Assembly (NCBI GenBank): GCA_005800465.1
Contig: SYFI01000149.1
Span: forward strand, 1-8,806
Length of the DNA stretch: 8,806 nucleotides
From: Actinomycetota bacterium
GTDB taxonomy: Bacteria; Actinomycetota; Thermoleophilia; Miltoncostaeales; Miltoncostaeaceae
Reading direction: 5' to 3'
Part shown: piece by piece, positions 1-6,833 of the stretch
Layout of the letters: each line of letters opens with the position of its first letter
How positions within the stretch are numbered: the stretch's first letter is position 1
Made by a program: the position numbers and the translations under genes
The notes under the pieces: model-generated
Database searches by the model: none
What the model saw: the letters and a program-made list of their open reading frames with translations, nothing else
Told to the model about the DNA's origin: nothing

Positions 1-1
1 C

Positions 2-649
2 GAGATCATGGCCCAGGCCCTCAAGCAGGCGAAGGATGCGCGTCTCGCGATCCTCGGCATCATCAACGGGGCCATGCCCGGCCCCCGCGAGGAGCTGTCG
101 CCGTGGGCGCCGCGCATCACCGCCATCAAGATCGATCCGGACAAGATCGGGATGGTCATCGGTAAGGGTGGCGAGACCATCCGCGGCCTCGAGGCCGACT
201 TCGAGGTGGAGATCTCCATTGAGGACGACGGCACCGTGAGCGTGTATGGCGTGCAGGGTGAGAAGGCCGATCAGTGTGTCGAGCGCATCCGCTCGATGAC
301 GAAGGACGTCGAGGTTGGCGACACCTACACCGGTGCAAAGGTCGTGAAGACCACCACCTTCGGCGCATTCGTCGAGCTCGCCAAGGGCGTTGACGGTCTG
401 CTGCACATCTCCAACCTCGGCTCTGGCCGCGTGGAGAAGGTGGAGGACGTCATCAACCGGGGTGACTCGGTTGACGTGGTGGTGGAGGAAGTTGACCGCG
501 CACGCGGTCGCATCGGCCTTCGCCTGCTGAACGACGACTCGGCACCCGCGGCATCCGGCGAGTCCGGTGGCACTGAGGGAACCGAGGGCGACGCCGAGCG
601 CCGTCCGCGCCGCCGCCGCAAGGTCTCCACGGACGATCTGGCCGAGTGA
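2..649 (+). CDS. pnp: Polynucleotide phosphorylase, C-terminal part (5' end outside window)
   Basis: This is the 3' end of a phosphorolytic 3'-to-5' exoribonuclease, which degrades RNA with phosphate to release nucleoside diphosphates. The frame is open at the left edge, so about 215 residues are visible and the two RNase PH-like catalytic domains lie upstream. Counting from the Met at position 8, a KH domain spans about residues 36-98 with the GxxG loop in IGKGGETI (51-58). An S1 RNA-binding domain spans about 103-175, with the TFGAFVEL and GLLHIS signatures. A tail of about 38 residues follows, first Gly/Ser/Glu-rich and then strongly basic (RRPRRRRK), as in many actinobacterial PNPases. 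The KH-then-S1 order next to an M16 protease gene is typical of pnp. The stop overlaps the next start by four bases (GTGA), which suggests translational coupling. Only the N-terminal truncation by the window limits the call. Confidence 0.96.
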   Translation, partial: EIMAQALKQAKDARLAILGIINGAMPGPREELSPWAPRITAIKIDPDKIGMVIGKGGETIRGLEADFEVEISIEDDGTVSVYGVQGEKADQCVERIRSMTKDVEVGDTYTGAKVVKTTTFGAFVELAKGVDGLLHISNLGSGRVEKVEDVINRGDSVDVVVEEVDRARGRIGLRLLNDDSAPAASGESGGTEGTEGDAERRPRRRRKVSTDDLAE

Positions 650-1932
650 CGACGGGGGGACGATCCCTCGACACGACCGCGGAGGGGCTCCGAGTGATCT
701 CGGAGTCCCTCCCGGGAGTGCGTTCCGTGGCGCTCGGCCTGTGGATTGGCGTTGGCTCCCGGTTTGAGAACGCGGGCGAGGCCGGTGTGTCGCACTTCAT
801 CGAGCACCTGCTGTTCAAGGGCACCGAGAGGTTCAGTGCTGCTGAGATCGCCCAGGTCTTTGACGGTCTGGGCGGGGAGATCAACGCTGCCACGGGACGC
901 GACCATACGGTCGTCTATACCCGTGTGCTTGATGACCACCTCGACGTTGCGTTTGACGTAGTGGCAGACATGCTGCGAAATCCCGCATTTCTCGAGCTGG
1001 ATCAAGAGCGGCAGGTCGTGCTGGAGGAGATTCTCATGTACGAGGACGACCCCGGCGATCTCGTACATGACCTGATGTCGGAGGCAGTGTTTCCCGACCA
1101 GCCGCTCGGCCGTCCGGTGATCGGAACCAGTGAGGTCATCAGCTCCATCGGCGCTGATGAGATACGGGCCTACCATGCGGGCCACTACGTGGCGCCCAAT
1201 ATCGTGGTGGCCGCCAGCGGATCGGTCGACTATGACCGTCTGATGGCGCTTACCGAGAAGCATCTGGGCGGACTTCAGGTGGGCAGTGGAGCCCACGCGG
1301 TGGAGCCGGGCGCACCGGGCGCACCGGTCCTTGTGAGCAGGACCAAGCCCACGGAGCAGTATCACGTGGCGCTTGGCGGCAAGGGGCGTGACCGCTCGGA
1401 GTCCCGTCGCCACGCGATGGCGGTGCTCGACACCATCCTCGGCGGTTCGATGTCGTCGCGGCTCCTCCAGGAGATCCGGGAGCGGCGTGGACTCGCGTAC
1501 TCGGTTGGCACGTACTCAGTGGGGTATGCCGATACCGGCCAGGTTGGCGTGTATCTGGGCACCCGCGAGGACAATCTTGTGGAGGCGGCCGAGGTCATGG
1601 CCCGCGAACTGCGGCGTATGGGTGAGGAACTCGTGCCGGCCGCCGAATTGACCCGGGCCAAGGAGCATCTGAAGGGTCGCCTCGTACTCAGCCTCGAGAG
1701 TCCATCCACGCGCATGCACCGCAATGGGCGCGCGGTGCTCACCGAGACAGAACTGCTCGACATCGAGGAGATCGTTGAGCGGATCGAGGCTGTCACGGCT
1801 GACGACGTTCAGGCGCTTGGAAGCGAGTTCTGGGACCCGTCGCGGCTATCGGTCGCGGCGATCGGGCCGAGTGAGGATGCCGTGCGGTCCGCGGCTGAAC
1901 GCCTCTCTCCCAACCTGGTGGAGGCGGCGTGA
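646..1932 (+). CDS. pepR: M16 family zinc metallopeptidase (PepR / processing-protease-like)
   Basis: A 428-residue M16B-type metalloprotease, related to the mitochondrial processing peptidase beta subunit and to the mycobacterial protein encoded next to the PNPase gene. The inverted zinc motif HxxEH is visible as HFIEH (residues 50-54), where the two His bind zinc and Glu53 is the general base. The likely third ligand is Glu128 in the VVLEEI segment. The second, non-catalytic half carries the family's ERRGLAYSV signature (about 279-287), which helps bind substrate. The length suits a single-chain M16B protein with two homologous halves. There is no signal peptide, so a cytoplasmic location is likely. 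The GTG start at 646 is chosen because it overlaps the pnp stop (GTGA) and leaves a short N-terminus before the conserved first strand. No clear Shine-Dalgarno sequence precedes it, which fits re-initiation from pnp. The physiological substrate is unknown. Confidence 0.93.
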   Translation: MTTGGRSLDTTAEGLRVISESLPGVRSVALGLWIGVGSRFENAGEAGVSHFIEHLLFKGTERFSAAEIAQVFDGLGGEINAATGRDHTVVYTRVLDDHLDVAFDVVADMLRNPAFLELDQERQVVLEEILMYEDDPGDLVHDLMSEAVFPDQPLGRPVIGTSEVISSIGADEIRAYHAGHYVAPNIVVAASGSVDYDRLMALTEKHLGGLQVGSGAHAVEPGAPGAPVLVSRTKPTEQYHVALGGKGRDRSESRRHAMAVLDTILGGSMSSRLLQEIRERRGLAYSVGTYSVGYADTGQVGVYLGTREDNLVEAAEVMARELRRMGEELVPAAELTRAKEHLKGRLVLSLESPSTRMHRNGRAVLTETELLDIEEIVERIEAVTADDVQALGSEFWDPSRLSVAAIGPSEDAVRSAAERLSPNLVEAA

Positions 1933-2621
1933 TCCGTGTGATGGTGACTGGGGCGGCGGGCCGGATGGGCCGCACTGTTGTGGAGGCAGTGAATGGTGCT
2001 CCCGATACCGATCTGGTGGCACAGGCCGACCCGCATCTGGCGGGGAAGGGCGCGCCGATGTTCGCCACCGTGGAGGAGGCCATCGCCGACACTTCACCGC
2101 AGGTGGCAGTGGACTTCACGCAGCCGGATGTGGCTTACGTAACCACCCGCGCCTGTCTCGAGGCCGGCGTGCACGCGGTCGTGGGTACCACGGGCCTCAC
2201 CGACGATCAGCTGCGCGCACTCCGGGATCTTGCCGAGTCCGGTCCCGCCAACCTGCTCATTGCACCAAACTTCGCCGTCGGCGCGGTGCTGATGATGCGC
2301 TTCGCAGCTGAGGCGTCGCACCACCTGCAGCGCGCCGAGATCATCGAACTGCACCACGATGGCAAGCTCGATGCGCCGTCGGGTACTGCCAAGCTCACCG
2401 CCGAGGGCATGCAGGGCGACGTACCCATCCACTCGGTGCGCCTGCCGGGCCTCGTGGCCCATCAGGAGGTCATCCTCGGCGGGATGGCAGAGACGCTCTC
2501 TATTCGGCACGACTCCCTGTCACGCGAGAGTTTCATGCCCGGTGTGCTCCTGGCGGTGCGCGCGGTCTCCGAGCGCCCGGGGCTCACCATCGGCATCGAG
2601 CCACTGCTCTTCCCGGGCTGA
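1929..2621 (+). CDS. dapB: 4-hydroxy-tetrahydrodipicolinate reductase
   Basis: This enzyme reduces the DapA product to tetrahydrodipicolinate with NAD(P)H, the second dedicated step of the diaminopimelate/lysine pathway in the cytoplasm. The N-terminal Rossmann fold shows the nucleotide loop GAAGRMG (residues 8-14) and the GTTG segment at 86-89. The catalytic region ELHHDGKLDAPSGTA (140-154) contains the conserved His pair 142/143, Lys146 and the SGT loop that binds the substrate carboxylates. At 230 residues it is at the short end for the family but looks complete. The GTG start overlaps the protease stop (GTGA), and GGAGG at 1920-1924 lies four bases upstream, so start and coupling agree. 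dapA lies about 1.6 kb downstream, separated by a cupin and a flavoprotein gene. The cofactor preference between NADH and NADPH cannot be judged from sequence alone. Confidence 0.96.
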   Translation: MIRVMVTGAAGRMGRTVVEAVNGAPDTDLVAQADPHLAGKGAPMFATVEEAIADTSPQVAVDFTQPDVAYVTTRACLEAGVHAVVGTTGLTDDQLRALRDLAESGPANLLIAPNFAVGAVLMMRFAAEASHHLQRAEIIELHHDGKLDAPSGTAKLTAEGMQGDVPIHSVRLPGLVAHQEVILGGMAETLSIRHDSLSRESFMPGVLLAVRAVSERPGLTIGIEPLLFPG

Positions 2622-2669
2622 GCCGTCGCGAAGGGGCCGCTGGTAACCTCGGTACGGACACGCCGATAC

Positions 2670-2675
2670 GGAGGA
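2670..2675 (+). promoter_or_regulatory. Strong Shine-Dalgarno site for the cupin gene
   Basis: GGAGGA lies six bases before the ATG at 2682 and is the best ribosome-binding site in the window. It sits at the end of the 60-base spacer after dapB, the longest spacer in the window. Together these suggest that the cupin/flavoprotein pair starts a translation unit independent of the overlapped pnp–protease–dapB genes. The same spacer holds an imperfect direct repeat, CGGTACGG (2650-2657) and CGATACGG (2664-2671). I cannot identify a convincing -35/-10 pair, so a separate promoter is possible but not shown. Confidence 0.7.
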
Positions 2676-2681
2676 ATAGAC

Positions 2682-3089
2682 ATGGCAGACGCCTACACCA
2701 AGGTGCAGGTTGAGGACGTCGAGATGCGCGAGCGCAAGGGCGGCGGACCGGGGTCGCGCGACCTCTCAGGCGCGATTGGGGCCGAGACCATGACGCTTCG
2801 GTTCTGGAGGTTCGGACCGGGTGATCAGATGGCCTACCACCGCCACCAGGAGCAGGAGGAGATCTACGGGCTCCTCTTCGGCGGCCCCCAGGAGATGCTC
2901 ATCGAGGGCGAGGTCGTGATCGTGAACGACGGCGACTGGATCCGGGTCCCCAAGGACACGGTGCGGCGGATTCAGAACAACTCCGACCGCGAGTCCAACT
3001 GGCTCATCATGGGTGCCCCTCCCGGTACCGGGATCACCGATGGCATTCGCATTAATCCAGAGACCGGCGAGGAGATCCCGCGCCCCTGA
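2682..3089 (+). CDS. Small single-domain cupin protein
   Basis: A 135-residue protein with one cupin beta-barrel and no other domain. Motif 1 runs from about Gly47 to Gly67, with HRHQEQEEIYG (53-63) supplying the HxHx(3-4)E metal ligands His53, His55 and Glu59 or Glu60. Motif 2 aligns as G84-x5-P90-x-D92-xx-R95-xxx-N99. The spacing is canonical, but the usual ligand His is Arg95, so any metal site has at most three protein ligands unless the Arg is bypassed. Small cupins range from dioxygenases and isomerases to plain ligand-binding or regulatory proteins, and the sequence does not decide between these. The ATG is supported by GGAGGA six bases upstream. The stop and the next gene's ATG share one base (TGATG), so a functional link with the flavoprotein is likely. 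There is no signal peptide or membrane segment. The fold is confident, the function unknown. Confidence 0.85.
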   Translation: MADAYTKVQVEDVEMRERKGGGPGSRDLSGAIGAETMTLRFWRFGPGDQMAYHRHQEQEEIYGLLFGGPQEMLIEGEVVIVNDGDWIRVPKDTVRRIQNNSDRESNWLIMGAPPGTGITDGIRINPETGEEIPRP

Positions 3090-4171
3090 TGGTCGAGCAG
3101 TACGACGCGATTGTGTGCGGGGGGTCCTTCGGGGGCCTCGCCGCAGCCCAACAGATCGGTGGCCGGGTGCTCATCATCGATCGTCTTGCGATCGGCGATG
3201 GCGAAACATCGGCGTCGGCGGTTCCGCTCGCCTGCCTCGAGAATATGGACATGAACGACTGTATCGATCAGGTGCATGAGCACATGTACATCCACACCCG
3301 ACACCATGTGCAGCGGCTCACCTTCTTCCCATTCTGCACGTTCAACTACCGGGCTTTCTGCGAGGAGTTGTTCTCGCGTACGGGTGCTGACTATGTGCAG
3401 GCGCGCATCACTCGCGCCCGGGCTGGCCGCGTGGAGACCACGGCGGGCACCTTTGAGGCGCCCATCGTCATCGACAGTGCCGGCTGGCGTACCGCGGCGG
3501 GGAAGGGTGCTCGGAAGTCGGCCCGGGCGCCGCGAAAGAGCTTTGGCATCGAGTCGCGCCAGCCATTTCGCGGCGAGGGCCTCCACTTCTACGTGGGCCC
3601 CAGCCGTGGGCCCCGGCGTTTTTATTGGGCATTTCCGGCCGGCGACCATGTGCGGGCGGGGCTCGCGACCTACTCCGGGCACTCCGATTTGAGCGCCGAC
3701 CTCGACACCTTCTGCAGCGAGTTGTCGCTTGGGGACCCCGGACAGATTCATGGTGGCTTCTTCACCTCCCGGCTCAGCGACCCCGTGCGCGACGGCATGT
3801 TTCTGGTGGGCGACTCAGCGGGGATGTGCCTGCCGGTGTCGGGAGAGGGCATTCGCCCCGCGCTCGTGTTTGGTCAGGTGGCCGGGCGGCTCGCCGAGCG
3901 TGTGCGCGCGGGCGAGATGCGTCTGGATGAGGCACTTTCGTCGTACCGGGCCTTTGTGAACTCCCGCGCGAAGGGGTACCGGATTCTCGATCGGCTGCAG
4001 ACGGCACTGAACGTTCTGCCCGACCCATTGTTTGCGACATTCGCCCGGTTGGTGTCCAGCCGCCGGGTGCTGAGCTACGCCATTCGGGGATACTGGAACG
4101 TGGCCAGCCCCGACCTGCTCACGGCCGTACGCACGGCCGATCCGCTTCCCGTGACCGCCGTGCCCACCTGA
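3089..4171 (+). CDS. FAD-dependent oxidoreductase, geranylgeranyl reductase-like
   Basis: A 360-residue flavoprotein of the p-hydroxybenzoate-hydroxylase-fold group, closest in pattern to geranylgeranyl reductases, which saturate isoprenoid double bonds in lipids, quinones or pigments. The N-terminal dinucleotide loop is CGGSFGGLAAA (10-20), followed by the acidic strand end LIID (28-31). The segment FYWAFPAGDHVRAGL (178-192) matches the YxWxFPxG-type motif of that family. The second FAD motif is MFLVGDSAG (237-245), followed by PVSGEGIRPA (249-258). Cys49 in VPLACLEN lies roughly where archaeal geranylgeranyl reductases have a functional cysteine. A histidine-dense stretch, HEHMYIHTRHH (63-73), is unusual. 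Translation is coupled to the cupin by TGATG, with GAGGAG 14 bases upstream. The gene ends 17 bases before dapA. It could instead be a flavin monooxygenase or halogenase relative. The substrate is unknown, and a membrane lipid or quinone is a guess. Confidence 0.82.
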   Translation: MVEQYDAIVCGGSFGGLAAAQQIGGRVLIIDRLAIGDGETSASAVPLACLENMDMNDCIDQVHEHMYIHTRHHVQRLTFFPFCTFNYRAFCEELFSRTGADYVQARITRARAGRVETTAGTFEAPIVIDSAGWRTAAGKGARKSARAPRKSFGIESRQPFRGEGLHFYVGPSRGPRRFYWAFPAGDHVRAGLATYSGHSDLSADLDTFCSELSLGDPGQIHGGFFTSRLSDPVRDGMFLVGDSAGMCLPVSGEGIRPALVFGQVAGRLAERVRAGEMRLDEALSSYRAFVNSRAKGYRILDRLQTALNVLPDPLFATFARLVSSRRVLSYAIRGYWNVASPDLLTAVRTADPLPVTAVPT

Positions 4172-4188
4172 CACCGGAGCCCGTCGCT

Positions 4189-5076
4189 ATGCTCTCGCCC
4201 GTGCTGGGAGCCGTTCTCACCGCGGCCGTCACGCCCTTTGATACCGAGGGGGCAGTGGACGACGCCGCCTATCGCGCGCTTGTGCGCTACCTGCTGATCA
4301 ACGGGTCGGATGGCATCGTGGTGGCTGGAACGACCGGTGAGGCGTCAACGCTCACCGACGACGAGCGCATCGCCCTCTTCCGATCGACCGCCGAGGAGTG
4401 TGCCGGCATCGGCACCGTGGTGGCCGGAACCGGCAGTAATGACACGGCGCACTCCGTGCATCTGACTGATGTGGCCAAGGGCATCGGCGTTGACGCCGTG
4501 CTGGTGGTGACCCCGTATTACAACCGCCCACCGGCTGAGGGTATCCGCCGCCATGTCGCGGCCATCGCCGAGGTCGGCGTGCCGGTGGTGCTCTACAACA
4601 TTCCCGGCCGCACCGGCATCAACATGCCTCCCGACCTTATTGCCGAACTGGCACGCATCCCCGGGGTTGCAACCCTGAAGCAGGCCAACCCCGATCTGGC
4701 TGAGGCCCGACGGGTGGCCGACGAGACCGACCTGGCGATCTACGCCGGGAATGACGACATGCTGCTGCCCATCCTTGAGATGGGGGGTGCCGGAGTGATC
4801 TCCGTCGCCTCTCACCTGGTGGGCGATCGCATGCAGCAGATGGTGGCCGCCGTGAACGCGGGCGACGTGGAGGATGCGCGGGCAATCGACGCGTCGTGCA
4901 CGCCCCTGTGGAGCGGCCTCTTTGAGACGACGAATCCCATCCTGATCAAGGCTGCGCTCGACATGCTCGGGGTCATCCCCGGCGACGTCCTGCGCCTGCC
5001 ACTTGTGGAGGCCACGGCCGGGGAGCGCAGCGCGCTCCGGTCGCTTCTCGTGTCGCAGGGCATTCTGCCCGCCTGA
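4189..5076 (+). CDS. dapA: 4-hydroxy-tetrahydrodipicolinate synthase
   Basis: This Schiff-base aldolase condenses pyruvate with aspartate semialdehyde, the entry step of diaminopimelate/lysine synthesis. The 295-residue TIM barrel is full length. The active-site set is present: Thr48 and Thr49 in the GTTGE loop, Tyr110 from the partner subunit, Tyr136 and Arg141 in LYNIPGRTG, and Lys164 in ATLKQANPD, which forms the imine with pyruvate. The GNDDMLLP segment (188-195) is also typical. By alignment to E. coli DapA, the allosteric lysine positions Ser48, His53, His56 and Glu84 become Ala52, Asp57, Arg60 and His88. Weak or absent feedback inhibition is therefore likely. The ATG at 4189 is chosen because GGAG (4176-4179) lies nine bases upstream and because it gives the usual short leader before LTAAVTPF. 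It lies between the flavoprotein gene and RNase J, 17 bases after the former. Confidence 0.96.
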   Translation: MLSPVLGAVLTAAVTPFDTEGAVDDAAYRALVRYLLINGSDGIVVAGTTGEASTLTDDERIALFRSTAEECAGIGTVVAGTGSNDTAHSVHLTDVAKGIGVDAVLVVTPYYNRPPAEGIRRHVAAIAEVGVPVVLYNIPGRTGINMPPDLIAELARIPGVATLKQANPDLAEARRVADETDLAIYAGNDDMLLPILEMGGAGVISVASHLVGDRMQQMVAAVNAGDVEDARAIDASCTPLWSGLFETTNPILIKAALDMLGVIPGDVLRLPLVEATAGERSALRSLLVSQGILPA

Positions 5077-5096
5077 TCCCAACGACTGGAAACACA

Positions 5097-6782
5097 CTGA
5101 GCGACACAACCGACGCACCCGCCCTGCGGATTATCCCGCTTGGCGGCGTTGGCGAGATTGGCAAGAACATGTACGTGGTGGAGCACAACGATCGAATCGT
5201 CGTGATCGACTGCGGCGTGACGTTCCCGGGTCCGGATCAGCCGGGCGTGGATCTGATCCTGCCTGACATGACCTGGCTCGCCGAAAACCGTGAGCGCATT
5301 GATGGGCTCATCCTCACCCATGGGCACGAGGACCACATCGGTGCCGTGCCATGGTTTCTTCGTGCGGTTGGGCCGGTTCCGATTTACGGCACCCGCTTTA
5401 CGCTCGCGCTGGTACGGGGAAAGCTCGACGAGCACCGCCTGCTGGGCGAGGCCGAGATGATTGAGATTGCCGCCGGCGAGCCACGTAGGCGCATCGGCCC
5501 CTTCGAATCCGAGTTCCTGCGCGTGACTCACTCCATCCCCGACTGTGTGGCGGTTGCCCTCCACTCACCGGCGGGCACGCTGGTGCACACCGGTGACTTC
5601 ATGTTCGATCACCTTCCGATTGGCGGGCCGGACAAGGCCAGCGACATTCCAGGGCTTGCACGGCTCGGCGCCGAGGGAGTGCTGGTGCTCTTGGCTGACT
5701 CCACGAATGCAGACGTTCCGGCATCGGGCAAGCGGTACGAGGCATCGGTGGGGCCGGCGATGTCTGCGCTGTTCGCCACATCGCCCGGACGCGTGATCGT
5801 CACCACCTTCTCGTCTCACATCGACCGCATGCAGCAGGTGGTTGACGCCGCCTACCGCGACGGCCGGGTTGTGGGCGTGGTTGGTCGCTCAATGGTGCGA
5901 AACGTGGCTATTGCGCGCAACCTCGGTTACCTAAAGGACCCCGATGGCGTCATCATCTCCGACAAGGAGATCGCCGGTGTGCCCGATGACGAACTGGTGC
6001 TCCTGACCACTGGCAGCCAGGGCGAGCCTCTGTCGGCGCTTCGTCGCATGGCCAATGGTGCTCACCCCAAGGTGGACATCAAGCCGGGCGACACGGTGGT
6101 GTATTCATCGCGCCGTATCCCGGGCAATGAACTGGCGATCGACGAGACCATCAACCGCCTTGTGGCTGCGGGCGCGACAGTGGTGACCCCGGATGATCGT
6201 CCGGAGGTGCACGCATCGGGCCACGGTGTGCGCGACGACCTCATGTGGATGCTTCAACTCATCCGCCCGCGCTTCTTCGCTCCGATCCACGGCGAGGTGC
6301 GACACCAGAAGGCGCACGCAGTGCTTGCGAAGGGGCTTGGAATTGGCGAGCGCACGGTCATTCTTGAGAACGGAGACGTGCTTGAGGTATCGGCCGACGG
6401 CGTGGTGACCGGTGAGCGCGTTGAGTCGGGAATCACCTATGTCGACTCGTACGGAGTGAATGACCTCGGGGAGGGGGTCCTCCGTGACCGCCGCCACATG
6501 TCTGAGGACGGCCTGGTGCTGGTGATGGTGCAGATTGACACCCATGACGGCACGCTCTCAGGTACACCCGAGGTGGTCACCCGCGGATTTGCGGGCGCCG
6601 AGGATGAGGCGATGATCAGCGCCATCCGCGAGACCGTGGTGGCAAGTCTTCGCGAAAGCGCCGAGGAGCACATCCACGAGGTGGACGTGCTCACAAAGCA
6701 ACTCCACGACGCCGTGGGCGCGCTGATCAACCGCAAGACGCGCAAGCGTCCGGTCATCCTCCCCGTGGTGGTGGAGGTCTAA
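5097..6782 (+). CDS. rnj: Ribonuclease J (probable non-canonical CTG start)
   Basis: A metallo-beta-lactamase/beta-CASP ribonuclease with 5'-to-3' exonuclease and endonuclease activity in RNA maturation and decay. With a start at 5097 it has 561 residues, normal for the family. Zinc-site motifs are HGHEDH (75-80), His145 in VTHSIPD and Asp167 in TGDFMFD. The beta-CASP region has TGSQGEP (305-311), then HASGHG (372-377) and PIHGEVRHQ (His398). The first ATG (5169) falls inside the conserved GGVGEIGKNM segment and would delete the first strand. In-frame codons with the family consensus LRIIPLGGVGEIGKN run back to CTG 5097, giving the leader MSDTTDAPA. There is no ATG, GTG or TTG in this frame back to the in-frame stop at 4923. 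Only a weak GGA (5088-5090) precedes the CTG. An ATT start at 5130, an assembly indel or true use of 5169 are alternatives. Function is very confident, the start is not. Confidence 0.92.
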   Translation: MSDTTDAPALRIIPLGGVGEIGKNMYVVEHNDRIVVIDCGVTFPGPDQPGVDLILPDMTWLAENRERIDGLILTHGHEDHIGAVPWFLRAVGPVPIYGTRFTLALVRGKLDEHRLLGEAEMIEIAAGEPRRRIGPFESEFLRVTHSIPDCVAVALHSPAGTLVHTGDFMFDHLPIGGPDKASDIPGLARLGAEGVLVLLADSTNADVPASGKRYEASVGPAMSALFATSPGRVIVTTFSSHIDRMQQVVDAAYRDGRVVGVVGRSMVRNVAIARNLGYLKDPDGVIISDKEIAGVPDDELVLLTTGSQGEPLSALRRMANGAHPKVDIKPGDTVVYSSRRIPGNELAIDETINRLVAAGATVVTPDDRPEVHASGHGVRDDLMWMLQLIRPRFFAPIHGEVRHQKAHAVLAKGLGIGERTVILENGDVLEVSADGVVTGERVESGITYVDSYGVNDLGEGVLRDRRHMSEDGLVLVMVQIDTHDGTLSGTPEVVTRGFAGAEDEAMISAIRETVVASLRESAEEHIHEVDVLTKQLHDAVGALINRKTRKRPVILPVVVEV

Positions 6783-6833
6783 GCAACCGAAGTCGGTCTG
6801 TCCGAGGCAGGAATCGGGGTGGGCGGGGTCCAA

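Noticed and set aside
325..1413. A 362-codon minus-strand open frame across pnp and the M16 gene
   Set aside because: It lies antisense to two well-supported genes, its translation is rich in Arg/His/Ser with no recognisable domain, and such long shadows are common in high-GC DNA.
1724..2311. A 195-codon plus-strand open frame spanning the M16/dapB junction
   Set aside because: Its translation is Arg/Ser/Gly-rich without motifs, and both M16 and dapB are intact in other frames over the same bases.
2641..2660. Possible -10 element (TAACCT) upstream of the cupin
   Set aside because: No matching -35 at suitable spacing is visible, and such hexamers occur by chance, so I did not list a promoter.
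6783..6833. Possible terminator between rnj and ftsK
   Set aside because: I found no stem with a following T-run. The CCCCGGGG palindrome at 6854-6861 lies near the ftsK start and lacks the features of an intrinsic terminator.
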